Source: Coriaria nepalensis (Eukaryota; Streptophyta; Magnoliopsida; Cucurbitales; Coriariaceae). Taken from it: 64,000 nucleotides of DNA. The DNA lies in contig CP114483.1 of assembly GCA_027186245.1 (NCBI GenBank), forward strand, positions 31,130,642-31,194,641, read 5' to 3'. The notes beneath the pieces were generated by a model. The model was given only the letters and a program-made list of their open reading frames with translations, did no database searches and had not been told where the DNA came from. This document shows positions 11,548 to 23,229 of the stretch, piece by piece; within the stretch, counting starts at the first letter, position 1, and each line of letters begins with the position of its first letter. The translations under genes were made by a program, and so were the position numbers.

Positions 11548-13934
11548 AAGTCTTGTTACTAATGATGAGACACGTTACTAAGCAAGTCTGATTGGGTTGG
11601 TCCTGTCTAGCAGGTTTCACAACAATACATCTCACAAGTGACATGCCTATCTGACACGATCCTGACCGTACGGTACTGTTTCACTTTGTTATGTAGGATT
11701 ACGATTTGTCACGTGGGCATTTGCACTTTGTAAGAAGGAAAGTGCATGGAATTTAACAATGAGGAAGTGAGTAAGGTATCGGAATTAGGCAGTGAGGAAT
11801 CAGGATGGGGTTTGAGGAAGACTAGGGTAGAAGGGCTTTTTGAGGTGATGCAAGTAGTGGAAAATGCCAATATCTTAGTTTAGATCAGGTATTTGTAGAT
11901 TATGTATATTATACACGTCATCTTATTCTTTCATTTTATATTATACACCTTGACCTCTGAGAGTACTATGCAAGCACCTTCCTTAATTTGGCTAGTTTGC
12001 TTGTGTGGTTTGAGTCTACGAAGGAAAGCTAATAGAGATAATTTGGAAGTTGGGGTTTAATTCAATACTTCTTCTGTTAGATAGATTAATTTCCATATTT
12101 CTGTTCAAATAACCCTAAACTTTGTGATCAATTTAATTTAAACGCCAAAATATATAAAAAGACATTAATACATTTTCCTCCTCTTCTTCCTTCTTTCTCA
12201 CCAACTCGACGAACAATAAAAAACAATTTTTGTTTTGTCTCGTTGAAGAATTGAATTCTGTTTTTTTCTTTTTTCATTTAAGAAATGAATTCCATTCAGA
12301 TAGCTTTCATTAAACTAGTTTTCCAATCCGTAATTATGATTTCAAACTAAAGCCAATCCAAAATATGAACAAAGGTAGTGATGTTATAAAATTATATATA
12401 TAAATACATCATAGAAATAGATTTTTAAAATTTTTCATAGAGTTTATAAACATCTTAACTGAAGTTATATAATCAAAGATAAAATTTTTTAAAATTAACC
12501 AAATGATATTAAATTTAGTTTGAAATCTTTGACAAGAGACTAGATATTATAAAATTTTGAAACAAATATATCATAAAAGTGGAGCAAAAATGAAAATTAA
12601 TTTTTTTTCCCGTTGCTTCAATGAGAAATAAGGAAGAAGAGAAGAAAAGGGTGAGGGTAGAGGAATAATGGATTGAAAGAGAATTTTGAGGATATTAGAG
12701 TAATTTCATATTTCGTTTTATTTTTGTATTAAATAAATGAAAAGAAAAAGTCAAATATCATACTTTATCAGAGAGTATATTTCTAACGTAATCCTATTTA
12801 ACTAACCATCCCAAGCTGATAGGGTACATAAGGTTTACAGTTTCGACAAATTTCATGACGTGGCATTGGATTCGAGTCTAACCGTTCTTCAAAAGAAAAA
12901 AAAAAAGTTACTAAATACTATCATTATCTTTCAGCAACATTAAAACAGATCCCAAATAATTAAAACAGAGCTGAGAGCTCTCTTTCCTGCTCAAATCCAT
13001 GATCTACAAAATAAGGAATTTACAACAAAATACCACATTGGTACTCCACATAGTTTTCCCTCTCCACTTTTTGCCTCCAAAAAGTAGAGAAGGTAAGAAA
13101 ATACCACATTTTTGCCACCCAAAAAAAAAATAGAAAAAAGGAAATATACCACGTCAGTACCCTCGAACAATTTATAAAAATTGGTCCTTCTAACCCGTCA
13201 TCGGTTCCTCCATTTGTTGATTATACCATCTGCAATCAACTTCAAATTTCCCCACAGAGATGGTTTCTTATTAACTTCTCCCTCATCACACTGCAGATAC
13301 TTCTCTCTGGACAACCAAAAAGAATTGATCAATTAACTATAACATTGAAGTAGTCATTTACAAGCTGGAAAGCGAAACAAAGAGGCCAACAAGCTAGAAA
13401 AACATGTACAAGTTCATGTTATCAACAGGAGTATGTATTGACCCGGTGGCTCGGATGTTGGCCATTTCTGTGGCCAAACTCACATGTAATTGAGTTTTGA
13501 ATTTTTCACCTATGGCCAACCCAAATTGCTCATAAATTTGGCCACATCTTTAGTTCGGGTTTGGTATAAACCCAAAGGTGCCCCTTTCTCTAATTAGAAA
13601 ATATAACAAAGTAATAATCAATAACATTATAAATAATTTGGCCATGAAGAATATTATTTTAATAACCTAAAATTAATATATTAGCATCAAATCCTTAACT
13701 TTAATATTGAAATCATCCTCAACAATCAAAGATGAAAATTAACTTCATTCATTAAAGTGCAAGAGAGGCATGAGGGATCATGGCGGAGATAGATCGTAGT
13801 GACCTAGCGGGAAAGAGAGAATCAGAGATTGGAGAAAGTGCGCAAGAGGCAAAGACCTCGAGTGTCACAGAACAAAAGTAAAGGGAAAAATGAAAGGAAA
13901 AGTTTGAAAGATGAATAATATATATATATATATA
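11548..13934. other. 3' UTR and intergenic region before Copia-1
   Basis: The first few hundred bases are the 3' UTR and flank of the DUF630/632 gene. From 12060 the sequence is AT-rich without frames. At 13020-13160 short imperfect repeats of AAATACCACATT occur, and at 13440-13580 a block rich in GGCCA and CCGGG occurs, with similar wording at 19160-19310 beyond Copia-1. That is compatible with both sides being parts of one older repeat split by the insertion. Confidence 0.35.
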
Positions 13935-14149
13935 TATAGAAGAAATCAAATCAAATCAGATTTGATTAAGTTAAATGTATTGATTTTAGATATAGAATTA
14001 ACACATAATTATAGTTAGATTAGTCATGTAAATCTCTGATTTTTAGTCCAAAGTTTTAAGAGATTTTTTCCTTTCATATCTCTTATGTACTATATATAGA
14101 GAGTGTCTTCTATTCAAGAAATATAGAACAGTTTTTACCTATTTCTGCA
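13935..14149 (+). repeat. Copia-1 5' LTR
   Basis: Aligned to the 3' LTR along its whole length, ending ...TTTCTGCA just before the primer site. The first bases are TATAGAAG where the 3' LTR has TGTGGACG, so the canonical TG has decayed to TA. Confidence 0.9.
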
Positions 14150-14161
14150 TGGTATCAGAGC
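14150..14161 (+). promoter_or_regulatory. Copia-1 primer-binding site (tRNA-iMet)
   Basis: TGGTATCAGAGC directly abuts the LTR end. It is the standard complement of the 3' end of initiator tRNA-Met used by plant copia elements. Confidence 0.95.
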
Positions 14162-14206
14162 AAGGTTCGCTGAAATCCAGCTTTCTCCGGCGCTAACACC
14201 AACTCA

Positions 14207-14990
14207 ATGGGTGAGAAAGAGATAGCCTCTTCCGGGAATAACTCTGACCTCATCAACTCCAGAAAATCTCCAGTTGAACACAATCCAATATCTGTCACTT
14301 ATCTTTTCGGAAGTGAGACTTCTTCCCTTCATATCACCACCCGCAAACTTGATGGAAAAAACTACCTACAATGGGCCCAATTTGTCAAGATCATTATTTG
14401 TAGTCGTGGTAAACTTGGCTACATCACCGGAGATCTTCCAATACCAAGCCCTACCAGTTTGACGTATGCAACATGGATGGTGGAGAATTCCATAGTTCTC
14501 AGATGGCTCATCAACTCAATAGAACCAAGGATCAACCGCCGATATCTTTGGTGCAAAATGGCAAAGGAAGTATGGGATGCTACTCGCAGGATGTATTCTG
14601 ACCTTCAAAACGCCTCTCAAATATTCAAACTTCATTCAATGCTAAAAGAGATGAAATAGGGTTCAAAAACTATAATCCAATATTTCTCTAACCTTTAAGA
14701 TCTTTAGCAGGAACTTGATTTGTTTTTTGAAGATGATCTAATGTGTGTTGAATGTAGTGAAAAACAAAAACGCAACCTTGGAAAGGAGCGAACATTTGAT
14801 TTCCTTGCAGGTCTTAACAACAACCTAGATGAAGTACGAGGTCGAGTAGTGGCACAAGACCTGTTTCCTTCCCCAGAAGAAGCCTTTGCTGAAGTCAGGC
14901 GCGAGGAAGGTCGCCGCAAGGTAATGCTACAAGATGTTACAACACTGTCTCCTTCCCAAAAGTTTCAGCTCTTTTTTCTTTTTTGAACAA
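14207..14990 (+). pseudogene. Copia-1 gag (broken)
   Basis: Starts at ATG 14207 and reads 150 codons to a stop at 14657-14659, with the copia gag signature KLDGKNYLQWAQFV and RGKLGYITGDLP. A second open stretch from 14720 continues with FDFLAGLNNNLDEVRGRV and PSPEEAFAEVRREE, so the original gag is broken by a stop and a frameshift around 14657-14720. It would form the capsid of the element. No intact zinc knuckle is seen. Confidence 0.85.
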
Positions 14991-15309
14991 ACGACCTACC
15001 TTTGATTCACACTTGAATAAGTGACCCTGGTGTGATCACTGTAATCATCCTGGACACACTCGGGAAACATGATGGGCCATTCATGGAAAACTAGAAAATT
15101 GGCAACCTCGCAAATAGGTTGATGGATGAGCTTATGTTCATTTTGACCAATGTAAAATGGATAATTCTGGTTCATCATCGTCACTTACTCCTCAATTCAG
15201 CAGAGAACTAATTGAACAGCTATGTCGCCTCCTCAATCAGACCTCCACTGTTGGATCATGCTCAGTTGCTTAATCTGATACTGTTCATTCAACCCTATCC
15301 TCTATCACT

Positions 15310-16760
15310 CAGGTGCCTTTGATCATATGACAAGTTGTTCTAGTTTTTTCAACTCCTATGTTCCATATCCTCTTCATACAACTGTCAAAATTGCTGATGG
15401 AACCTTAACTCTTGTTGCTAGAATTGGAGATATACAATTATCATCTACTCTTATCCATAAATTTGTCTTACATGTACTAACCCTAAAGTGTAATTTGATT
15501 TCGATTAGCAAAATCACTCGTGATAATCACTATTTTACTAAATTTCTACCATTTTCGTGTCAATTTCAAGATCTGCTATCAGGGAAGACGATTGGCAATG
15601 CTAAGGTTCATGATGGTCTTTATTATCTTGATGACGCTCAATCAAGAAGTCGACAAGCTTTTGTATCTGGTATTGCACCTATTTCTAATTCTAGCGCTAA
15701 GGAAATAAGGTTATGACACCATAGACTTGGCCATCCAAATTTTTTATACCTACAACGATTATTCCCATCTCCATTCAATAATAAAAATTATGTTTCGTTT
15801 GAATGTGAAATATGTCAACTTGACAAGCATACTCGCACTTCTTTTCCAAAGAAAACATATCTACCATCATAATCATTTACTTTGATCCACAATGACTTGT
15901 GGGGACCATAAAAAATTCCCACTTCTCATGGCAAAAAGTGGTTTCTCACATTTATCGATGATCATACATGGACTACATGGGCCTATCTTCTTTATGAAAA
16001 ATCTGAAACAAGCCATATATACAAACCCTTTCACCAAATGGTTCAAACCCAATTTCAAGCTCATATCCGCACTTTCAGAACTGACAATGGAACAAAATAT
16101 TTCAATTATGTTACCAGCAATTATCTTCTAGAAAACGGTATTTTGCATCAAAGATCATGTATTGGAAGTGTCGGAAAATGGGGTGTCGGAAAAAAAAAAC
16201 AGACACTTATTGGAAGTGGCTCGTGCTCTCATGTTTACTATGAATGTGCGAAAGTATCTATAGGGCGATGTTATCCTAACTGCCACCTACCTCATTAACC
16301 GATTACCCAATCGAACCATCAACTTTGAAACTCCACTATCTATTCGTACCAAACCTATCCACATATCTCCACCTCTCATGCTCTCCCATTACGAATATTT
16401 GGGTGTACTGCCTCTGTCCACATCCATTTCCACAATAGAAACAAACTTGACCCCCGAGCAATCAAAACCGTTTTTATTAGCTACTCACCAACTCAAAAAG
16501 GGTATAGGTGCTACTGTCCAACAACCAAGAAGGTCTATGTTTCTTGTGATGTCACCTTTATTGAAGATACTCCTTATTTTAATCCAACTTCACTTCAGGG
16601 GGAGAAACATCATGAAGCTTGTTGGAATCTTCTTGATTTATCGCCTCTCAACATTGACAATGATCCTTCTATGTCTCCTCCACCTGACCCATCTATGTCT
16701 CTTCCACCTGACCCACTTATGTCTCCCTCGCTTGACCATGGACTGACTCTAGAATCAGGG
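15310..16760 (+). pseudogene. Copia-1 protease and integrase region (broken)
   Basis: The protease site reads HSGAFDHMT near 15307-15333 where copia elements have DSGAxxHMT, so the catalytic Asp codon is changed. It is followed by IADGTL and a GAG-pre-integrase zinc motif (HRLGHPNFLYL from about 15719, CEICQLDKHTR). Integrase core pieces follow (RTFRTDNGT near 16068), then the VYVSCDVTFIEDTPYF-type C-terminal segment near 16530. Stops and frame changes occur throughout. Confidence 0.8.
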
Positions 16761-16979
16761 GGAGATGCATTACTTCCTAATTAGCAAGAGTTATGTGTCT
16801 ACTCCAGAAAGAAAATCACTAGAGGAAATAAAGACATCATGAACCCTTCTCACGGCCAAGCACATGAACCGATTGTAGATTCTCTCTTACAAAATGAGTT
16901 AGGTAAATCTAGTTCTATTCCTAATCTAGAAATTCCTATTGCAATAAGAAAAGGTGTAAGATCTTGTACTAATCATCCT

Positions 16980-18640
16980 ATTTCCCAATTCATCTCCTAC
17001 TCAAAATTATCTCCTTCATTTCATGCTTTTATTTTGAATATGTCTAGTGTAATGATTCCCAGATCGATTGAGGCATTATTGTGCCCTAAATAGAAAGTAG
17101 CAGTTCTTGAAGAAATGAGTGCTCTCAAACAAACTAACACTTGGAACTTGGTAGAATTACCACTAGGAAAGCGAATGGTGGGATGCAAATCGGTGTTCAC
17201 GGTTAAATATAAGGTTGATGGCTCAGTTGAAAGACATAAAACATGATTGGTGGCAAAAGGCTTCACTCAAACCTATGGGATTGACTATACGAAAACATTT
17301 GCTCATGTTGCAAAACTTAATACCATCCGAATTCTTCTCTCATTGGCTGCCAATCTTGACTTGCCTCTACATCAGCTTGATATTAAAAATGCTTTCCTAA
17401 ATGGGGAGCTATAGGAAGAAGTTTTTATGTGTCAAGCTCCAAGTTTTAAAGAAAAATTGGAAAGTCAAACTGTTGGCAAGCTTAACAAGTCACTGTATGG
17501 CTTGAAACAATCTCCTTGTGCTTGGTTCAATCATTTCTCAAAGGTAATCAAGACGTGTAACTAAGTCTAGGGGCAAGTTGATCATACACTTTTTGTCGAA
17601 CATTCTGAAAAATGGAAGATAACCATTCTGATTGTGTATGTGGATGATATCATTGTCACTAGAAATGATGTTGAAGAAATAAAGCGATTTAAAGTGAAAG
17701 ATCTCGGACCATTGAGATATTTTCTCGGGATGGAATTTGCAGGAAGTAAAAAAGGTATTTCTATCTCTCAAGGAAATACATTTTGGATCTCTTAGACGAG
17801 ACCGGGATGTTAGGATGTAAGCTGAGTAACACTCCAATTGAACTTGGAAATAAAGCAAAGATATTTGAAGGGAAACCGGTCAACAAGGAAACTTATCAAC
17901 GTCTTATAGGAAAACTCATCTACCTTTCATATATAAGACCAATTTCCAATAAGCTTAGTAAGTCAGTACATGCATGCACCATGTCAGGGTCATCTTAATG
18001 CAGTCTATAGAATACTAAGGTACTTAAAACAAACACCTGAAAGGGGCTATTTTTCTAAAAAACAGAAGACCGAAGGGTGAAGGCATTTACTGATGCAGAT
18101 TGGGTAGGATCCATAGATGATTGAAAGTCAATATCAGAATATTGTACATTATTGTGGGGGAGCTTAGTGACTTGGCGAAGTAAAAAACAGTCCATGGTTG
18201 CAAGAAGTAGTGGAAGAATTTTGGGTCTATAAAAAGCGAGAACACCCCAGTGTCCCTCTCCTTGCTTTAGTCATTAGGGCGAGTGCTCATTATTCCGCCC
18301 TGGGCTCCCTCATCGAATGATTCCGTGCAACCAACACATGGTTTTTTTACTGACATGAGATGGGAGTTTGTGAACTCATTTGGATAAAGAGGGTGATGGA
18401 AGAATTGAAAATTGAATTTGAAGAACCTATAAGACTTTAGTGTGATAATCAGTCAACTATTACTATAGCCCATAATCCGGTCCATCATGATAGAACTCAA
18501 CATGTAGAAGTGGATCGACATTTTATCAAAGAGAAGCTTGATAGTGATATAATTAGAATTGAGTATGTGCCTACATCACATCAGCTAGCAGATATATTCA
18601 CAAAAGGACTAATCGAACGGACTCTTAATTTTCTTATCAG
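16980..18640 (+). pseudogene. Copia-1 reverse transcriptase and RNase H (broken)
   Basis: RT motifs are readable across frames: [13 protein letters not shown] (about 17249), [12 protein letters not shown] (about 17377), LNKSLYGLKQSPCAWF (about 17481), YVDD at 17637-17648 and [17 protein letters not shown] (about 17721). RNase H remnants include FTDADWVGS (about 18087), HNPVHHDRTQHVEVDRHFIK (about 18472) and ADIFTKGL (about 18588). Several in-frame stops and an internal foreign segment at about 18239-18356 rule out activity. Confidence 0.88.
18239..18356. other. GC-richer segment interrupting Copia-1 RNase H
   Basis: Compared with the same stretch of Copia-3, about 118 bp here has no counterpart. 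It breaks the frame between the SMVARSSG-type motif and the CELIWIK-like motif. It is visibly richer in G+C than its surroundings (for example TTCCGCCCTGGGCTCC). No terminal repeats are obvious. An organellar or other filler insertion is possible. Confidence 0.55.
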
Positions 18641-18671
18641 CAAGCTTGGCCTCATCAATATCTGCAACCAA

Positions 18672-18684
18672 GCTTGAGGGGAAG
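18672..18684 (+). promoter_or_regulatory. Copia-1 polypurine tract
   Basis: A purine-rich stretch ending GAGGGGAAG lies immediately before the 3' LTR, the expected plus-strand priming site. Confidence 0.8.
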
Positions 18685-19134
18685 TGTGGACGAAATCAAA
18701 TCAAATCAGATTTGATTAAGTCAAATGTATTTATTTTAGGCATAGAATTAGCACATAATTACAGCTAGGTTAGTGATAGGACACGATCTAGAGATATAGA
18801 ATTACGACTAATCTTTATTATGCAATAGCCAAAATAACATACGTTGGTGTACTATTCGAGAGGTAGACCGTCTCTCCCTAAGAGTTCTTACTCTCCAAAA
18901 TAAATTCCTCCCTAAACCCTAACCATACTATTCCTAATTATACCACTAACCAGCCAATTACTAAAATAGCCTCATAATAATAATACTACTAATAATAATA
19001 ATGACGGGTCTAACAGTTAGTCATGTAAATTCCTAATTTTTAATCCTAAGTTTTATGAGATTTTTTTCCTTTCATATCTCTTATGTAGTTTATATATAGG
19101 ATGTAATATAGAACAGTTTTTATCTATTTCCGCA
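18685..19134 (+). repeat. Copia-1 3' LTR, split by a nested insertion
   Basis: Begins TGTGGACGAAATC and ends CCGCA. It matches the 5' LTR apart from an internal 247-bp addition (18774-19020 including target duplication) and an 11-bp deletion near 19105. Confidence 0.9.
18774..19015. mobile_element. Nested 242-bp solo-LTR-like insertion
   Basis: Begins TGATAGGACACG, ends GGGTCTAACA (TG...CA) and is flanked by GTTAG at 18769-18773 and 19016-19020. The uninterrupted 5' LTR of the same element supplies the empty site. No coding capacity. A solo LTR is the simplest reading; a short TRIM-like element is an alternative. Confidence 0.85.
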
Positions 19135-19139
19135 ATATA

Positions 19140-19750
19140 TATTAATTAACTTGATTTGACTGGGTGGTGGCCAATTTTCTCCAAATCCATCACCCGGCCA
19201 AATTCTTCGGGTTAAATTTAGATAAAATCTGTGGACAACCACCCAACAATACAGTTTAAACACACCGGGTTTCAGATGATCAGTTCGGTTTTTGGCCTAG
19301 TTTTTTGACAACTTCAGTTGGCAAGAGATTAGAATAAGAGGAGTCTAGACTAAGAAATCTGCCTAATCATCACAAATCTCGATTTTCTAAATTTCCTTAT
19401 CCAAAGTTCTTGTGTACTCCTTTCCATGGAAAGTATGCATTTTTCCATTTGGTAACCTCTTTTATTTATTTATTTTCGAACTTATAGGGTTTTTGAGTTT
19501 GGTTACTTATATATGTCTTCATAGGAAACTAATTTCTACTAGGATTGAGGAAAATAGAAATATTTTATGAAGTGCATTCCTTTCAATTCATTAAGGAAGA
19601 AGACATGATTGCTCATAGTGAAAGTTTAAGAGAGGTTATCGATGATGACAACTACTATACACAATGCAGAATATCACATGTAATTAATACTAACTTGTGC
19701 CTAATCAGAGATTATTAATTCCATACTTAAAATTAACATGAAGGAAATGC
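19140..19750. other. Flank between Copia-1 and the helix-turn-helix gene
   Basis: Contains CCGGG/GGCCA-type sequence like that left of Copia-1 at 13440-13580, then the presumed 3' flank of the reverse-strand gene. No frame is convincing, but further 3' exons of that gene cannot be excluded. Confidence 0.3.
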
Positions 19751-22700
19751 TTACTTTGATAATTTGTCTACCTCAATGTGCTCTTCTGGCTGTCTATTTT
19801 CACTATCCTTTGCACCTTTAAGTGCAGGCCGACCTTCAGAATAAGATATAACCTTTTTATCATCCCTGCCTACTTCATAACATTTATTTTCCTCTTTGTC
19901 TAGCAGATGACACCTAATTGCAAGAAAATCAGAATGATTTTCGAAGACTTTCCCTTGCTTTCTATCATCCTGTTTTCCAGTACACAAATTGGAAGCTATC
20001 TCAGTATCCCTTTTCAGCAGATCACTTGGTGTTCGAATTACAGGATTAGTAACCTGAAAGCAAAAACACAGAGTACATAACCATCCACTTTTCAGGGGGA
20101 AGCATGCACCAGAAGAAAAAAAATGGTATTGATTTCCACTTTTTAAAGAACCATTGAAGGTTGAAACTTAGTAATCGACAAATGGAGACATTCTTACATG
20201 CTCCTTAAGTATATAGTTGCATACTCTATATTCAATGAGAACAGATTATCTAGAAGAAAAGTAAATTTTTCTTCCTTCTCTCCTACATGGCTTCTACTCC
20301 TTAGTCCTAGAGTATGTAAACTTAATTCTCTAGGAATGTATTAGAATTTCTCTGGAAAAATTGTAGGAACTCATGACTGGCAAAGGTATTCATCCTCCAA
20401 GAGTTAATTCATTACAAGTCCATCTCTAGACCAGTTCATGTAAGCTCTACGACTCCATCTCTTTGCAGTTATTCAGTGTCCACTATCCAGTTACACCTAA
20501 AGCCAGAAAGTAAAAGCTGATCCATTTCATATTTACACACAGTAACTTGATCCTAGGCTAAATTTCTAGCTGAAAATAAAGTAATCAAACCCTGATTGGA
20601 ATAATTCCTAGAACACAAACTTCCAAACATACAATGTATCCCCAAAACTAACTCTGACAATATTCTCTGTCTAATCCGCACAGACATATTCTAGCACACA
20701 TTGCTTTTGAACAAGTACTAGGCCTAAAAAAGTGCTAAGGAGCCTAAGAACTCAACTTGACTATTTAGTCCCTCCGCTAGGTCTATTGGTTGTCTATCCC
20801 CTTGTCAGTTTTCAACCTTCTTAAGACAATCGTGCAAGAAACACTTTTTATATGTAGTCCGAATCCTGTTTCACAAAGAAGTACAGAAACACAACTACTT
20901 TACAATCGATTATGGCCAAACACGTAATGAAATAGTGGTGGGATCTAAAACCTTTTCAGATGAGGTACTCTCAGATTGAGAGTAAGCATTGGATCCTGAC
21001 TCAGCTTCCGAATTCTCGCCACCATTCATTCTAATCTCCACATCTTGGATAGCTACCATATGGGACTTAGTTTCAAATCGTGCATTGATAGTCCTTGTGC
21101 TACTTGATTGATTTTCAGTTAAACACTCATTCCCTTTATGTGACGGTTCTCCTATTGAATTTTGGTGTTTGCCCTTTATGAACGATATTGAAGATTTGCA
21201 CTCCAACTCCTGAAGGATCTTCTTCATGACATAGTAAGAACCACCTACTTGTTTTTTAGCATGAGAAACTGTTGGGAATTTTCCTTCATTAGTCGATCTG
21301 TACCTGCAAAGTAACAATACCAATATCGTAATTCAACCTATAGTCTCAAGAAATTCCAAAAACTAATGCTCTGATCCCACATTTCATTTATTATAACAGT
21401 TCTCATTGAGATGGAGCATACAGCAGGAAGTTTCTCGACTTCGATAAAATTCTTAATCAGAAAAAGTCTTCAAGCTAAGAAACCGCAATCTTAATAATGA
21501 AGAGAAGCCTTATCTAATGAAATCTAAGGATGAACTTATGGAGTGAAGGCTGCATTTTGCAGAAGTAAGCTTCTTGCATTGCCTAAATCTAGAGATAGCC
21601 AGCCATGCAATGTGAGATTAGAATGCAAACTTGGAAAGAGTAATTGAATATGTTGAAAGTCTTATCGGAACCCTGGGAATTAGGCTATAATTATGTACCA
21701 TATTTGAGTAGATTCTATATTTAGATAAATAGAGAAATTAGTGGTGTAGAATAGTAACTATAGGGATCTGTTCTTTATTAGACAGATTACTTTCCTATTT
21801 CGAATCCTAGAAGGGTCTATAAGTATGTATAATCTTGCACAGAAAAGATGAGTTGAATTATTTCATACCTTTATTCTCTGTTTTTAGAATATGTTCATGG
21901 AACATGGTGATTTTTGTCAATTAATTGCATATTTTTTCACATTATCGTGAATGAGGACATGTGCCAATCCTTTTCATTGCAAACAAGACAATTACGGACT
22001 AAACTTTTTAAAAGCCCACTTTTGGAGTGTAAAGTGGGCAATGTGATAATAGAAAATTATTAATGGAACAGTATCTGATCTTTTGTAAGAAAAAAAAAAA
22101 GTTTTAACCAAGATTAAGTGTTCTATGCCCCTTTCACGATCGACAGCCATCACACGATGTTAAGCCAAACAAAGCAATTGTAAAGATAAATGAGAAAATG
22201 GCTACTAATACTAATATCGAAGAGAATGGACATTTATAGAACATACATTCACCAAATGGGAAACTAAAAAAAAGGGTATGGCTAATTGCCTTCTTAAGTG
22301 CCCTGATATCGTCAAATTTATTCCCCTAATACCACAGGGACACAAGGAATCAAACTCAAATGTCATTATGATAGTAACACAGGAAAGATTTCAAACATTT
22401 ACAGACTCAATCATGAGAAGCCATTTATCCATGAACCATAATAAGAGAATCTAACAAACCCATTCAACACAGAAACAAACTTTAAAAACAGAAAAAACAT
22501 AAGCAGTGTAAAAAACATTTTATGGAAACTTCAAAAGAGGAAATGAGAAGATACTTGTTCACAAAAGATTCCACCATAGCTTTTCGTTCATCTTTAGAAA
22601 TCCTTTTCCGACCTTTCTGAGTTTCTAATATGTCTGAAGAAACAGAGGCAGCAGACGACCCTCTACGCTGCTGAGCAATTGAACCCGGCACAACATTCTC

Positions 22701-23063
22701 TACATCAGTAATCACTGGACATAGTTTAAAAAAAATAAACTTAACAATATATACAACTGAAATTCAAACTACTTAAAAAAAAAAAAAAGTTAAGCATAAT
22801 GCTCCCTATCGAATCTAATACATATATGACCATTTCTTAGGTTCATTTCAAGGCGGAAAATTTAATCCGCCACTTCTGTTGTATTCTTCTAGATGCTAAC
22901 TAGACAGTTGAGAGTACAAGGTGATCATAAACACAGAATCAAAGCGAGGACCAGTAAGTTTTTGAGCAAATTATTAATTAATAAGAAAGAGATAAATTAC
23001 AGGCGGACCCTTGAGGTAGTTGCTAACTGCAGATAATCTCTTGTGGGCAATCCTGAACACCAT
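19751..23063 (-). CDS. AT3G52170-like helix-turn-helix DNA-binding protein
   Basis: Reverse-strand exons: 23001-23063 (MVFRIAHKRLSAVSNYLKGP, basic, possibly an organelle transit sequence), 22555 to about 22670 or 22714, 20952-21303 and 19751-20053 (TAA). Exons 2-4 join cleanly: KGRKRISKDERKAMVESFVN then KYRSTNEGKFPTVSHAKKQV then GGSYYVMKKILQELE. This is the conserved helix-turn-helix block known from Arabidopsis AT3G52170 and relatives, annotated as DNA binding. The rest is Ser/Glu-rich and unstructured. The canonical exon 1 donor is phase 0. The best-looking exon 2 acceptor (22714) needs phase 1, whereas an acceptor at 22671-22672 restores the frame and gives about 277 aa. A donor-like GTAAGC overlaps the stop, so more 3' exons are possible. 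Function is uncharacterised. Confidence 0.75.
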
Positions 23064-23229
23064 CTTTTTCACACAGACTGCACCGCATGAACCGCAAAGC
23101 AGAGACCTAGACAATTCTTCGAAATTTCCGGCTAAAAGAGAGAATGAGAAGGGGTAAGCAATAAATTTTTTTTTTCTTTTGGGTCGAAATAAATTATTAT
23201 TAGATGGTAGTAGTAGAGTCCTTATCAAC

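Larger units (their letters stand above)
13935..19134 (+). mobile_element. Copia-1, Ty1/copia LTR retrotransposon (defective)
   Basis: LTRs at 13935-14149 and 18685-19134 enclose a primer site, gag, protease, integrase, RT and RNase H remnants in copia order. The flanking ATATA at 13930-13934 and 19135-19139 is a candidate 5-bp target duplication, though it lies in an (AT)n tract. Frames carry many stops and shifts, so the copy is dead. Without its nested insertion it would be about 4.95 kb. Confidence 0.93.
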
